DNA of 64,000 nucleotides from Streptomyces sp. F001. GTDB lineage: Bacteria; Actinomycetota; Actinomycetes; Streptomycetales; Streptomycetaceae. The notes below the pieces were generated by a model. It ran no database searches. It saw only the letters and a list, made by a program, of their open reading frames with translations, and had not been told where the DNA came from. The position numbers and the translations under genes are program-made. This document shows, piece by piece, positions 17,861-24,735 of this stretch; the stretch's first letter is position 1, and every line of letters starts with the position of its first letter. The DNA lies in assembly GCF_004187715.1 (NCBI RefSeq), contig NZ_QZWF01000011.1, forward strand, positions 124,001-188,000, read 5' to 3'.

Positions 17861-17894
17861 GCCCGGCCGGCCAGATCGTTCTGCCCGGCCGGGC
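17861..17894 (-). terminator. Hairpin between the two SDR genes
   Basis: GCCCGGCCGG (17861-17870) and CCGGCCGGGC (17885-17894) form a 10-bp stem with a 14-base loop, just after the stop of the upstream SDR (17941). It could separate or attenuate the downstream SDR. Confidence 0.55.
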
Positions 17895-17940
17895 TGCTGG
17901 AGAGGGCCGCGGGCACCGAAGGCGAGGGCCCGGCGGTGTG

Positions 17941-18780
17941 TCAGGCGGCGTCGTCGTGGGCGGTGGCGGCGGACTTCTCGCGCCACGGGGCGAGGTCGTC
18001 CTGCACCTGCCGGTACTTGACGTCCAACCGCTCCAGGGTGTCGCGCCCGAGGTAGAGGTGGGTGGGCAGCTTCTCGGTGGAGGCGACCTCGACGATGAGC
18101 GCAGCGCCCTTGACGGGGTCGCCGAGCTGGGCGTGGTTGGCCCGGTCGATCCAGTCCAGCGTCACGTGCGCGGGGGTGTCGTCGTAGTCGGCGATGCGGT
18201 CCACGGCGACCGACAGGGAGCTGCCGTCGAGGAAGTCGGTGCGGAACACACCCGGCTCGACGACCATCGACTGGATCCCGAACGGGGCCATCTCGACGGA
18301 GAGCGCCTCGCTGATGCCCGCGACGGCGAACTTCGACGCGCAGTACAGGCTGACACCGGGCTCGCCCTCGAAACCGGAGCGGGAACCGATGTGCACCAGC
18401 CGGCCCGAGCCCTGTTTGCGCATGACGGGCAGCACGGCGCGGGTCACATTGATCAGGCCGAACACGTTGAGGTCGAACAGCGACCGGGCCTCCGCGTCGG
18501 TGATCTCCTCCAGCGCGCCGAGCAGGCCGCGGCCGGCGTTGTTCACCAGCACGTCGATGCCGCCGAACCGCTCCACGGCGGCCTCGACCGCCTTCGGGAT
18601 GCTGTCGTTGTCCGTGACGTCCAGGGCGACCGCGAAGACCTTGTCCGAGTTCTTCAGATCGTCCGGCACACGCTCCGGGTTCCGTACGGCGACCACGACA
18701 TTGTTTCCGCCTGCCAGAGCGGCGCGGGCGATTTCCGCACCTATTCCGCGGGAGGCGCCGGTGACGAACCACGTAGCCAT
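17941..18780 (-). CDS. Short-chain dehydrogenase/reductase (divergent-type SDR)
   Basis: A 279-residue SDR with FVTGASRGIGAEIA at the N-terminus (TGxxxGIG), NNAGRG (about residue 85), IGSRSGFEGEPGVS containing the catalytic Ser, and YCASK with the catalytic Tyr-Lys (about 150). The C-terminal extension (DTLERLDVKYRQVQDDLAPWRE) is typical of the SDR subgroup found beside MmyB-like regulators in actinomycetes. ATG 18780 has AGAGG upstream. Module operator site 4 lies 96-120 bp upstream of the start. The likely regulators are the two MmyB-like proteins at 19432 and 20605. Confidence 0.88.
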   Translation of the reverse strand: MATWFVTGASRGIGAEIARAALAGGNNVVVAVRNPERVPDDLKNSDKVFAVALDVTDNDSIPKAVEAAVERFGGIDVLVNNAGRGLLGALEEITDAEARSLFDLNVFGLINVTRAVLPVMRKQGSGRLVHIGSRSGFEGEPGVSLYCASKFAVAGISEALSVEMAPFGIQSMVVEPGVFRTDFLDGSSLSVAVDRIADYDDTPAHVTLDWIDRANHAQLGDPVKGAALIVEVASTEKLPTHLYLGRDTLERLDVKYRQVQDDLAPWREKSAATAHDDAA

Positions 18781-18875
18781 GGGGAAAACCTCTTTCGTCG
18801 CTTCCCCTTTTCGGGGATTTCCTGTTGACGTGTTCGAGTGTGCCCGTCGGCTACGGGGCTATGAAGGCTGCGCTT

Positions 18876-18900
18876 TTCCTGGGAGTTCCACACCCAGGAA
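18876..18900. promoter_or_regulatory. Inverted-repeat operator, module site 4
   Basis: Arms TTCCTGGGAG and CACCCAGGAA are separated by TTCCA, with nine of ten arm positions complementary. It lies 96 bp upstream of the SDR start at 18780. The 12 bases ATGAAGGCTGCG at 18861-18872 also occur at the same 3-base distance from the arm in site 6 (minus strand). Confidence 0.7.
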
Positions 18901-19431
18901 GACGAGGCGTACGTCCGGGCGAAGCACCGAAGGCTGAGCAGCGGCTCCAACGAGCCCAGGGTCCTCGGTCGCGGCACCACCGGCCCCTTCGGCCATGGGG
19001 TGCGCCTGCCAGGAGCCTTGACTGGAGTCCGCAGGCAGCCTGCTGCGGCAAAGGCGTCCCTGAAAGCAGAGGCCCGCGGAGCGCAGCCGACTGCCCCTCT
19101 CGATCAACCGCAGGGAGAAACCGGGGATCATCGCACGCGATGCGCGTGCCGCTGATGCCCTCGCACCAGCGCGTTCACGGAAGGGCCGGGAAGCGATCGA
19201 GGCTGCCGCATCCAAGCACGCGGAAAACGCGGGACGGCTGGTTTTCGATCCGTCGGCATCGAGCGAGGTGTGTCTTTCCATTGATTTCCCTGTCGGAATT
19301 CCCGATGTCACCGATAGGAATACGCAAAACACCCCAAGGGTGTGAAACACGCCAGCCCCGCCGGGCACATGCGCGTCCCGGCGGAGACAATTTCCTGGCG
19401 GTCTCCTGGTTCAGGCGCCGTGTGCGGGATT
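18901..19431. other. Long gap between an SDR and an MmyB-like gene, no gene seen
   Basis: There are open frames on both strands but none has recognisable motifs or convincing composition. The first 50 bases could read as a short peptide MKAALFLG..., which is also seen on the minus strand at 21532. I treat this as a shared cis element rather than a gene. Confidence 0.5.
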
Positions 19432-20286
19432 TTACTGGTGAGGTACTTCGGGTGCGCTCAGGGAGCCCAGCAGGGCCAGTCCGTCGGCGGAGGGGGAGCC
19501 CGGCTCGGCCTGCAGGATGATGAGCTGCTGCCCTGGGACGCTGCGGATGTTGAGGGCCTCGTGCCGCAGTTCCAGGTCTCCGACGACGGAGTGGTACACC
19601 TGCTTGACGTCGTAGGGCGGGACTTGGGTGTACTCACGTGCCCACAGGGAGCGGAACTCGCCGCTGCGCACCGACAGTTCGCCGACGAGCTCCAGGATGC
19701 GGGGATCCTCCGGGGTACTGGCTGCGGTCTGCTGAAGGTCGGCGACCGCACGATGCCGGGCTCGCTCCGGATTCCGGTGGAAAGACTTCGCCGCGGGGTC
19801 CAGGAAGAGCATGCGCAGCACGTTGTCGTGCTGCGCGAAGTCACGGTAGAGAGCGTCGGCCAACGCGTTGGTGGCCAGGAGGTCCTGGGCGTGCCCGATG
19901 ATGAAGGCCGGCGTCCTGGTCCAGCTCTCGATCAGTTGCCGCAGGTGCGGGCGGACCCGCTCGACCCGGGAGGGGGACTTCGTGCGGCGGGCTGTCGGCC
20001 GGGCCAGCCGGAAGAGCTCCCCCTTGTCCTCGTCCCCGAGTTGCAGCGCCCGGGCAAGGGCCTCCAGCACCCGGGGTGAGGGGCTGAGTTCACGGCCTTG
20101 TTCGAGTCGGCTGTAGTAGCTGAGGCTGACACCTGAGAGTGTCGCGACCTCGTCGCGCCGCAGGCCGGGCACCTTTCGCCGACTCGCGGCGGACAGTCCT
20201 GCCGCGGCAGGTCCGAGGCGTTCCCTGCGGGAGCGGAGGAACTGGCCCAGCCCTCCAACCGGGTCAGGGTGCGTGTCGTTGTCCAT
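19432..20286 (-). CDS. MmyB-like XRE-family transcription regulator
   Basis: A 284-residue regulator with an N-terminal helix-turn-helix (LGQFLRSRRERLGP, then KVPGLRRDEVATLSGVSLSYYSRLEQGRE read in two parts, residues about 10-75). A C-terminal MmyB ligand-binding domain follows (RPHLRQLIESWTRTPAFIIG, LATNALADALY, FLDPAAKSFHRNPERARH, DLELRHEALNIRS, QQLIILQAEPGSPSADGLALL). Family members sit beside SDR genes in actinomycetes, and a fatty-acid-like ligand has been proposed from a Chloroflexus structure. The start at ATG 20286 is preceded by no clear ribosome site. Operator site 5 lies 42-66 bp upstream, so it is probably autoregulated. Confidence 0.88.
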   Translation of the reverse strand: MDNDTHPDPVGGLGQFLRSRRERLGPAAAGLSAASRRKVPGLRRDEVATLSGVSLSYYSRLEQGRELSPSPRVLEALARALQLGDEDKGELFRLARPTARRTKSPSRVERVRPHLRQLIESWTRTPAFIIGHAQDLLATNALADALYRDFAQHDNVLRMLFLDPAAKSFHRNPERARHRAVADLQQTAASTPEDPRILELVGELSVRSGEFRSLWAREYTQVPPYDVKQVYHSVVGDLELRHEALNIRSVPGQQLIILQAEPGSPSADGLALLGSLSAPEVPHQ

Positions 20287-20327
20287 GCTGCCAAGGTAGG
20301 CGGAAAACGCCGGGCACGGTTCTGCCG

Positions 20328-20352
20328 ACGGTGGGTGCATTACACCCAGGAA
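20328..20352. promoter_or_regulatory. Inverted-repeat operator, module site 5
   Basis: GGGTG (20333-20337), spacer CATTA, CACCCAGGAA (20343-20352). It is upstream of the minus-strand MmyB-like gene. The remaining bases up to 20604 hold no gene. Confidence 0.65.
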
Positions 20353-20604
20353 TGCGGGTCCCCCGAGGGAAAGCACGTGACGAGCCGTGGCACATCATGA
20401 TGGGCGCCTCGCGAGCGTGATGTTCGAGTCGTCGGCGCCCCTCAGATGCCCTCTTGCCGACAGCCCAGTCTCCGCAGCGACCCCAGGGACCGGAGAAGCC
20501 CGTCAAACAAGGCGGATGACTACCCTTCGTGAATGCCGTACTACGTGGTGCCATGGTGTGCGGCCGATAGTTCTCATCGGCTGAAATGCATCTACTCTTG
20601 CCGC

Positions 20605-21474
20605 ATGAGCAATGGGACACCTTTGGGTGATTTCCTCCGAGCCCGCCGAGAAGCCCTGAAGCCACACGACGTCGGTCTGCCCGAACACGGGCGACGCAGG
20701 GTTCCCGGGCTACGCAGAGAGGAAGTGGCGCTGCTCGCCGGAGTCAGTTCCGACTACTACATCAGGCTGGAACAGGGGCGCGAGAACAGCCCCTCGCCAC
20801 AGGTCCTCGACGCCGTGGCGCAGGCGCTGAAACTGGACGCGGAGGCCACCGACCATCTCAACCGCCTCTGCCTCACCGCGTCACAACGCCCGCGCGACTG
20901 GGGCGAGACGGACGTGAGCCAGCAGTTGTTGCAGCTGATGGACGGATGGGAGCACACTCCGGCCTTCGTCGTCGGCCCGGCCCTCGACATCATGGCGGCC
21001 AACTCCCTCGCCACGACCCTCCACAGCGGGTTCGAGAAGTTCGACAACCTCGCCCGCATGGTGTTCGTCGACCCCGCCGGGCGTGAGTTCTACCAGGAAT
21101 GGGAGCGAGCCGCGCATTCCTGCGTCGCCGAAATCAGGGCCGCCTACGGACACGACCCCGAATCGGCCCGCATCGCCGAAGTCGTAGCGGAACTGTCCGC
21201 CCAGAGCGAGGAGTTCGCCGAAATCTGGCAGCTGCACGACGTCAAGAGCAAGTCCCAAGAGGGCAAGCATCTCAAGCACCCACAGGTCGGAGACCTGCAC
21301 ATCAATTTCGCGGCGTTCACCGTCAACGGGGCTCCGCACCAGCAACTGGTGGTCTATCAAGCCGAGCCGGCCAGCCCGACGGCAGCCGCCTTCGAGACGC
21401 TGAGGGCCATGGCCACCCAGCCGAAGGACGCCCGGACGGCCGTGCCCGTGGCCGACGTCGCCGTCGACGAATGA
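20605..21474 (+). CDS. Second MmyB-like XRE-family transcription regulator
   Basis: A 289-residue paralogue of the regulator at 19432, on the opposite strand. The HTH spans residues about 5-70 (LGDFLRARREALKP, RRVPGLRREEVALLAGVS, YYIRLEQGRENSPSPQVL). The MmyB domain follows: LLQLMDGWEHTPAFVVGPAL, MVFVDPAGREFYQEW and LHINFAAFTVNGAPHQQLVV. The C-terminal tail is short and acidic. There is no ribosome site before ATG 20605. A TCTACT hexamer at 20591-20596 ends eight bases upstream, which would place the transcript start at or near the ATG, so the mRNA may be leaderless. It is divergent from the first regulator. Confidence 0.88.
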   Translation: MSNGTPLGDFLRARREALKPHDVGLPEHGRRRVPGLRREEVALLAGVSSDYYIRLEQGRENSPSPQVLDAVAQALKLDAEATDHLNRLCLTASQRPRDWGETDVSQQLLQLMDGWEHTPAFVVGPALDIMAANSLATTLHSGFEKFDNLARMVFVDPAGREFYQEWERAAHSCVAEIRAAYGHDPESARIAEVVAELSAQSEEFAEIWQLHDVKSKSQEGKHLKHPQVGDLHINFAAFTVNGAPHQQLVVYQAEPASPTAAAFETLRAMATQPKDARTAVPVADVAVDE

Positions 21475-21492
21475 GCACGTGAGCCCTGGTGG

Positions 21493-21517
21493 AGGCCGGT
21501 CCTGCCGCACCTAGGAA
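21493..21517 (-). promoter_or_regulatory. Degenerate inverted-repeat operator, module site 6
   Basis: On the minus strand one arm is good (TTCCTAGGTG, 21517-21508) and the other is poor (GGACC only). The preceding 12 bases ATGAAGGCTGCG (21532-21521) are identical, at the same spacing, to those before site 4. It lies about 106 bp upstream of the flavin reductase start. Confidence 0.4.
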
Positions 21518-21622
21518 CAACGCAGCCTTCATCGCGGTGCGCCCATCTGCCGACACTCGATGCGACAAGCAATGCGCCGGCCGGGATGCCGGCGCGCAGA
21601 TCGCACGGCGCCAGGAGCAGAC

Positions 21623-22186
21623 ATGATCACCGTGAAGGACCTTCAGCCCCACCCCCTGGACCAGGTTCACCGTCTGATCGAACCCGGCCCCGTCATCCTG
21701 GTCACCACCCAGCACCGCGGCATCCCCAACGTGATGACCAACGGGTTCAACATGATGGTGCGCCACGCCCCACCGCTGATTGCGTGCACCATCGGCCCCT
21801 GGGACCACAGCTACCAGGCCCTCGTCGAAACCGGTGAGTGCGTCATCTCGGTCCCGACGGCGGACATGGCCACCACCGTGGTCGACATCGGCAACTGCTC
21901 CGGCGCCGACGTGGACAAGTTCAAGGAGTTCGACCTGACCGCCATAGCCGGTGAGAAGGTCCAGGCACCGCTCGTGGCCGAAGATGGAGGGCTGCCTGCG
22001 GGCCGTCCGCGGCGGCGTGCGCAGGGCGCACGTACTCGACGGCCGCGTGCCGCACGCGGTACTGCGAGGCGTCCTCGACGAGGACGGGCCCGGCACCACC
22101 GTAGTTCCCGACAGCAGCCCGGTCACAGGATCCTTCTGAGGATCCGCGCATTGCGCCGTGGGTCCAGGGACTCTGCCCAGGACTGA
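21623..22186 (+). pseudogene. Flavin reductase-like protein, C-terminus lost at an argB junction
   Basis: ATG 21623 follows AGGAG. Residues 1-116 match the flavin reductase/DIM6-NTAB FMN-binding fold (PVILVTTQHRGIPNVMTNGF, PPLIACTIGPWDHSYQAL, GECVISVPTADM, VDKFKEFDLTAIAGEKVQAP). After about position 21975 the homology stops, and the last 70 residues (arginine-rich) are an out-of-frame reading of an argB fragment. Normal members have about 190 residues with an intact C-terminal strand. The gene probably makes no functional enzyme, although the FMN-binding half is complete. Confidence 0.7.
21978..22139 (+). pseudogene. argB: C-terminal fragment of acetylglutamate kinase
   Basis: In the third frame the DNA reads PKMEGCLRAVRGGVRRAHVL, then DGRVPHAVLRGVLDEDGPGT and TVVPD, ending at TGA 22139. 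This matches the C-terminal signature of ArgB (PKMEACxRAVxGGVxxAHVIDGRxxHxxLLExFTxxGxGTMV). About 240 N-terminal residues are missing and the fragment has no start of its own. It lies in phase 3 relative to the truncated flavin reductase. An ArgA-like GNAT gene ends just across it on the other strand (overlap 22123-22139), so the fragment may be a relic of an arginine/ornithine-supply locus. Confidence 0.75.
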
Positions 22187-22620
22187 GGCGCCAGGCGCGC
22201 AGTCGTGGGCGTGAAGCCGCACCGGAGGAACAGGCCGCCACTGCCGGTCGTCGCCGTGAACAGGCCACCGAGCGACAGGGCGCGCGCCCTGGCCAGCACG
22301 GCGTGCAGGAGCCCGGCCCCCACTCCGCTTCCCTGCCTCTGCCCGGCTACGCAGAAGTTGTACACGACGCCCGCGGCCCTGCGGCCCTCCCCCGGGCCGG
22401 CCGGGTGCACGCGCAGGCCCACGCAGCCTTCGAGGGTGCCTGCGGGGGTCTCCGTCACGAGGAAGTCGGCCGCATGGGTGGCGTAGAGCGATACGGGCCG
22501 CTCCCGCAGCGCCCCCGAGCGAACGAAGGGCCGGGACAGGTCGGCGAGTGCGGCAGCGTCCTCCGCACGGGCGACGCGCACGGAGAACGTCGGCGCGAGG
22601 AGCGTATGCGGCCCGGTCAC
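22123..22620 (-). CDS. GNAT acetyltransferase, resembles short ArgA (N-acetylglutamate synthase)
   Basis: A 165-residue GCN5-related acetyltransferase. The start region VRVARAEDAAALADLSRPFV, the VSLYATHAADFLVTE segment, GCVGLRVHP and the acetyl-CoA loop QGSGVGAGLLHAVLARAR (Q/RxxGxG/A, about residue 100) follow the order of actinobacterial short ArgA enzymes. So does the ending RRNARILRRIL. GTG 22620 overlaps the stop of the 78-aa gene (GTGA), so translation is coupled. It is the last of four genes behind the iron box at 24668. A role in ornithine supply for coelichelin fits; acylation of another substrate is the alternative. Confidence 0.7.
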   Translation of the reverse strand: MTGPHTLLAPTFSVRVARAEDAAALADLSRPFVRSGALRERPVSLYATHAADFLVTETPAGTLEGCVGLRVHPAGPGEGRRAAGVVYNFCVAGQRQGSGVGAGLLHAVLARARALSLGGLFTATTGSGGLFLRCGFTPTTARLAPQSWAESLDPRRNARILRRIL

Positions 22621-22853
22621 CCCTCCGCGCACGGGCGGCCCGGATAGTCGTCGGTCTCGGGTACGCCCGCTGCGCGCATCCTGCGCAGAACCTCGTGCAG
22701 GACCGACTCGTCGCCGATGTCCACGGGGCAGTTGGTCTCCCGGTCGAAGACCAGGGTCTCGCCGGCCGTGTTCCAGACGACCCAGCGACGCCGTAACCCC
22801 TGTTCCTCCCAGAGGTGCGCGTAGCTCTCCACAACCGCCGCCTTCCTGCTCAT
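22617..22853 (-). CDS. Uncharacterised 78-residue protein of the extended cchK operon
   Basis: I do not recognise the family. The protein is small and soluble, with two Trp-rich segments (AHLWEEQGLRRRWVVWNTAG) and an acidic C-terminal half ending DDYPGRPCAEG; it has one cysteine. Its ATG overlaps the stop of the amidohydrolase (ATGA), and its own stop overlaps the GNAT start, so it is surely translated as part of the operon. It is not MbtH; the MbtH gene is at 24434. Confidence 0.7.
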   Translation of the reverse strand: MSRKAAVVESYAHLWEEQGLRRRWVVWNTAGETLVFDRETNCPVDIGDESVLHEVLRRMRAAGVPETDDYPGRPCAEG

Positions 22854-24427
22854 GACACCGACCTGTCGGTTTCACGGCCGTCGACGTACGTCGCCACCAC
22901 CTCGATGTCTCCGATGCGGGACGTGTCGACGCGCCGGGGGTCGTCGCCGAGTACGACCAGGTCGGCGAACTTGCCCGGGGTGAGGCTTCCGAGGTTGTCC
23001 TCCCAGTGGCAGGCGAAGGCGCCGGCGACCGTGTAGGCGCGCAGGGCCTCGTCGACGGTGATGCCCTCGTCCGGGCCGATCACCTGGCCGGACTCGGAGG
23101 CGCGCTCGACCATGAACTGGATGGCCCGCAGCGGGGATCCGTCCGTGACGGGGCGGTCGGAGCTGCCCACCAGCGTGATGCCGTGGTCCAGGAACGCCCT
23201 GCCGCGATAGAGCCACGGGGCCCGCTCCTCGCCCATGATCGCCGCGTAGTCGTCGCCGAAGTAGCGCAGAAAGTTGGGCTGGACGACCGCACTGATGCCG
23301 AGCTGCGCGAAGCGCGGGAGCTGGTCGGGGCGGATCAGGCCGGCGTGCTCGATGCGGTGCCGGGCGCCGGGGCGCGGCCGGAGGCGCTGGGCCCGCTCCA
23401 GGGCGTCCAGGGCGACGTCGGCCGCGTGGTCGCCGATCGCGTGGACGGCGAGCTGCCACCCGGCGAGGTGGCCGTCCACGATCGTGTCCGCGAGCACGTC
23501 CGGGTCGTCCTGCAACTGGCCCGTGTGGTCCAGCCCTTCGTACGGGCTGCTGAGCGCGGCGGTCCGGGCCATCATGCCGCCGTCGGTGAAGATCTTCAGC
23601 GCGCCCACGGAGAGCCGGTCGTTGCCGAAGCCGGTGCGCAGGCCGAGGTCGAGGGCCCGGGGAATCCCGTCGGCTTCGTGGGCGGCGACCGGGTGCAGCC
23701 GGTCGGCAGACACCATGAGCTGCACACGCAGCGGCAACAAGCTCTTCTCGCAGGCGAGTTGGTAGGCGCCCAGCTCGACCGGGCTGTGGCCCAGGAGGGT
23801 GCCGCCGATTCCGGCCTCGGCGCAGGCCGTGACGCCCTCGGCCAGGCAGGTCCGGGCGGCGCGCCCGATCGCCTCGGCCAGTTCCTCCTGGGAGTGGGGC
23901 AGGCGCAGTGCGCGGGCGGCGCCCATGGCACCCTCGGCGAGGAAGCCGTTCTCGTGCGGGATGCCGGCGGGGAGCAGGTCGAGTACGGCGGAGTTGACGA
24001 CGCAGCCGTGCCCGGAGTCGTGCAGCATGAACACCTTGTGCCCGTGGCTGACCTTGTCCAGTTCGGCGGCGGTCAGATGACGGCCCAGGGCCCGCTGGTC
24101 GTAGCCGGCGATGCTCACCCAGGTGCCGGGCGAGCCCTTCCGGATGACGGCCTCCTCCACGACGGCGAGCACGTCGTCGATCCGCGTGCACCCCGCGATG
24201 CTCGGGGTGTTCTGCTTGAACCCGGTCCAGGCCAGGTGGACATGGGCGTCGATGAACCCGGGCAGCACGGTGGCGCCCTGCAGGTCGACCACCTCGCGGG
24301 CGGGCAGGGAGGTCACGGCCTCGTCCAGGCCGACGATCCGGCCCCGCCAGATGCCCAGGTCGTGGGCGACAGGGTGGCCGGGGTCCATGGTGAGGAAGCG
24401 GGCGTTCGTCAATCTGGTGCTGAGCAT
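22850..24427 (-). CDS. YtcJ-type amidohydrolase in the iron-regulated cchK operon
   Basis: A 525-residue member of the amidohydrolase 3 (YtcJ) family. It has metal motif DAHVHLAWTG (about residue 60), a middle domain with LHDSGHGCVVNSAVLD (about 135), LKIFTDGGMMARTAAL (about 280), HAIGDHAAD (about 335), HRIEHAGLI (about 365), GSSDRPV with the strand-8 Asp (about 430) and the end LTPGKFADLVVL. All metal ligands appear intact. It starts six bases after the MbtH stop and overlaps the next gene by ATGA. Substrates of the family are mostly unknown. Here it might act on a formyl/hydroxamate intermediate or breakdown product of the siderophore; that is conjecture from the operon. Confidence 0.85.
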   Translation of the reverse strand: MLSTRLTNARFLTMDPGHPVAHDLGIWRGRIVGLDEAVTSLPAREVVDLQGATVLPGFIDAHVHLAWTGFKQNTPSIAGCTRIDDVLAVVEEAVIRKGSPGTWVSIAGYDQRALGRHLTAAELDKVSHGHKVFMLHDSGHGCVVNSAVLDLLPAGIPHENGFLAEGAMGAARALRLPHSQEELAEAIGRAARTCLAEGVTACAEAGIGGTLLGHSPVELGAYQLACEKSLLPLRVQLMVSADRLHPVAAHEADGIPRALDLGLRTGFGNDRLSVGALKIFTDGGMMARTAALSSPYEGLDHTGQLQDDPDVLADTIVDGHLAGWQLAVHAIGDHAADVALDALERAQRLRPRPGARHRIEHAGLIRPDQLPRFAQLGISAVVQPNFLRYFGDDYAAIMGEERAPWLYRGRAFLDHGITLVGSSDRPVTDGSPLRAIQFMVERASESGQVIGPDEGITVDEALRAYTVAGAFACHWEDNLGSLTPGKFADLVVLGDDPRRVDTSRIGDIEVVATYVDGRETDRSVS

Positions 24428-24433
24428 CGGGCG

Positions 24434-24646
24434 TCAGGCGTCCATGGACTCAGCGAGCGAACGGGGGCGCAGGTCCGTCCAGTTGGCCTCGACGAACTCC
24501 AGGCAGGCGTCCCGGGTGTTCTCCTCGAAGGCGATCGTCCACCCCCCGGGTACGTCCGCGAAGGACGGCCAGAGCGAGTGCTGGCCCTCGTCGTTCACGA
24601 GGACGAGGAAACGGCCGTCGGCGTCGTCGAAGGGGTTGGTGCTCAT
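24434..24646 (-). CDS. cchK: MbtH-like protein of the coelichelin locus
   Basis: A 70-residue MbtH-family partner that stabilises and activates NRPS adenylation domains, here CchH. The family signature is present: NPFDDADGRFLVLVNDEGQH, then SLWPSFADVPGGW and WTDLRPRSL. The three conserved tryptophans are in place. The iron box at 24668-24686 lies 22 bp upstream of the start, and cchJ is transcribed divergently from the same region. The gene leads a four-gene operon. Confidence 0.93.
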   Translation of the reverse strand: MSTNPFDDADGRFLVLVNDEGQHSLWPSFADVPGGWTIAFEENTRDACLEFVEANWTDLRPRSLAESMDA

Positions 24647-24667
24647 GTGCGGTGGCCTCCTGGAGAA

Positions 24668-24686
24668 TTAGGTTAGGCTCGCCTAA
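24668..24686. promoter_or_regulatory. Iron box (DmdR/IdeR-type) between cchK and cchJ
   Basis: TTAGGTTAGGCTCGCCTAA matches the consensus TTAGGTTAGGCTAACCTAA at 17 of 19 positions. It is placed to control both divergent genes. Repression by an iron-loaded DmdR1-type regulator is known for such sites in Streptomyces. Confidence 0.9.
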
Positions 24687-24735
24687 TCAAAAATGAGCTT
24701 AGCCTTCTCGGTTTCCGCTCCACAAGGAGACGTTC

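Noticed and set aside
18859..19368. A 169-codon minus-strand frame in the SDR-MmyB gap
   Set aside because: Composition is mixed, no fold motif is visible, and it overlaps operator site 4.
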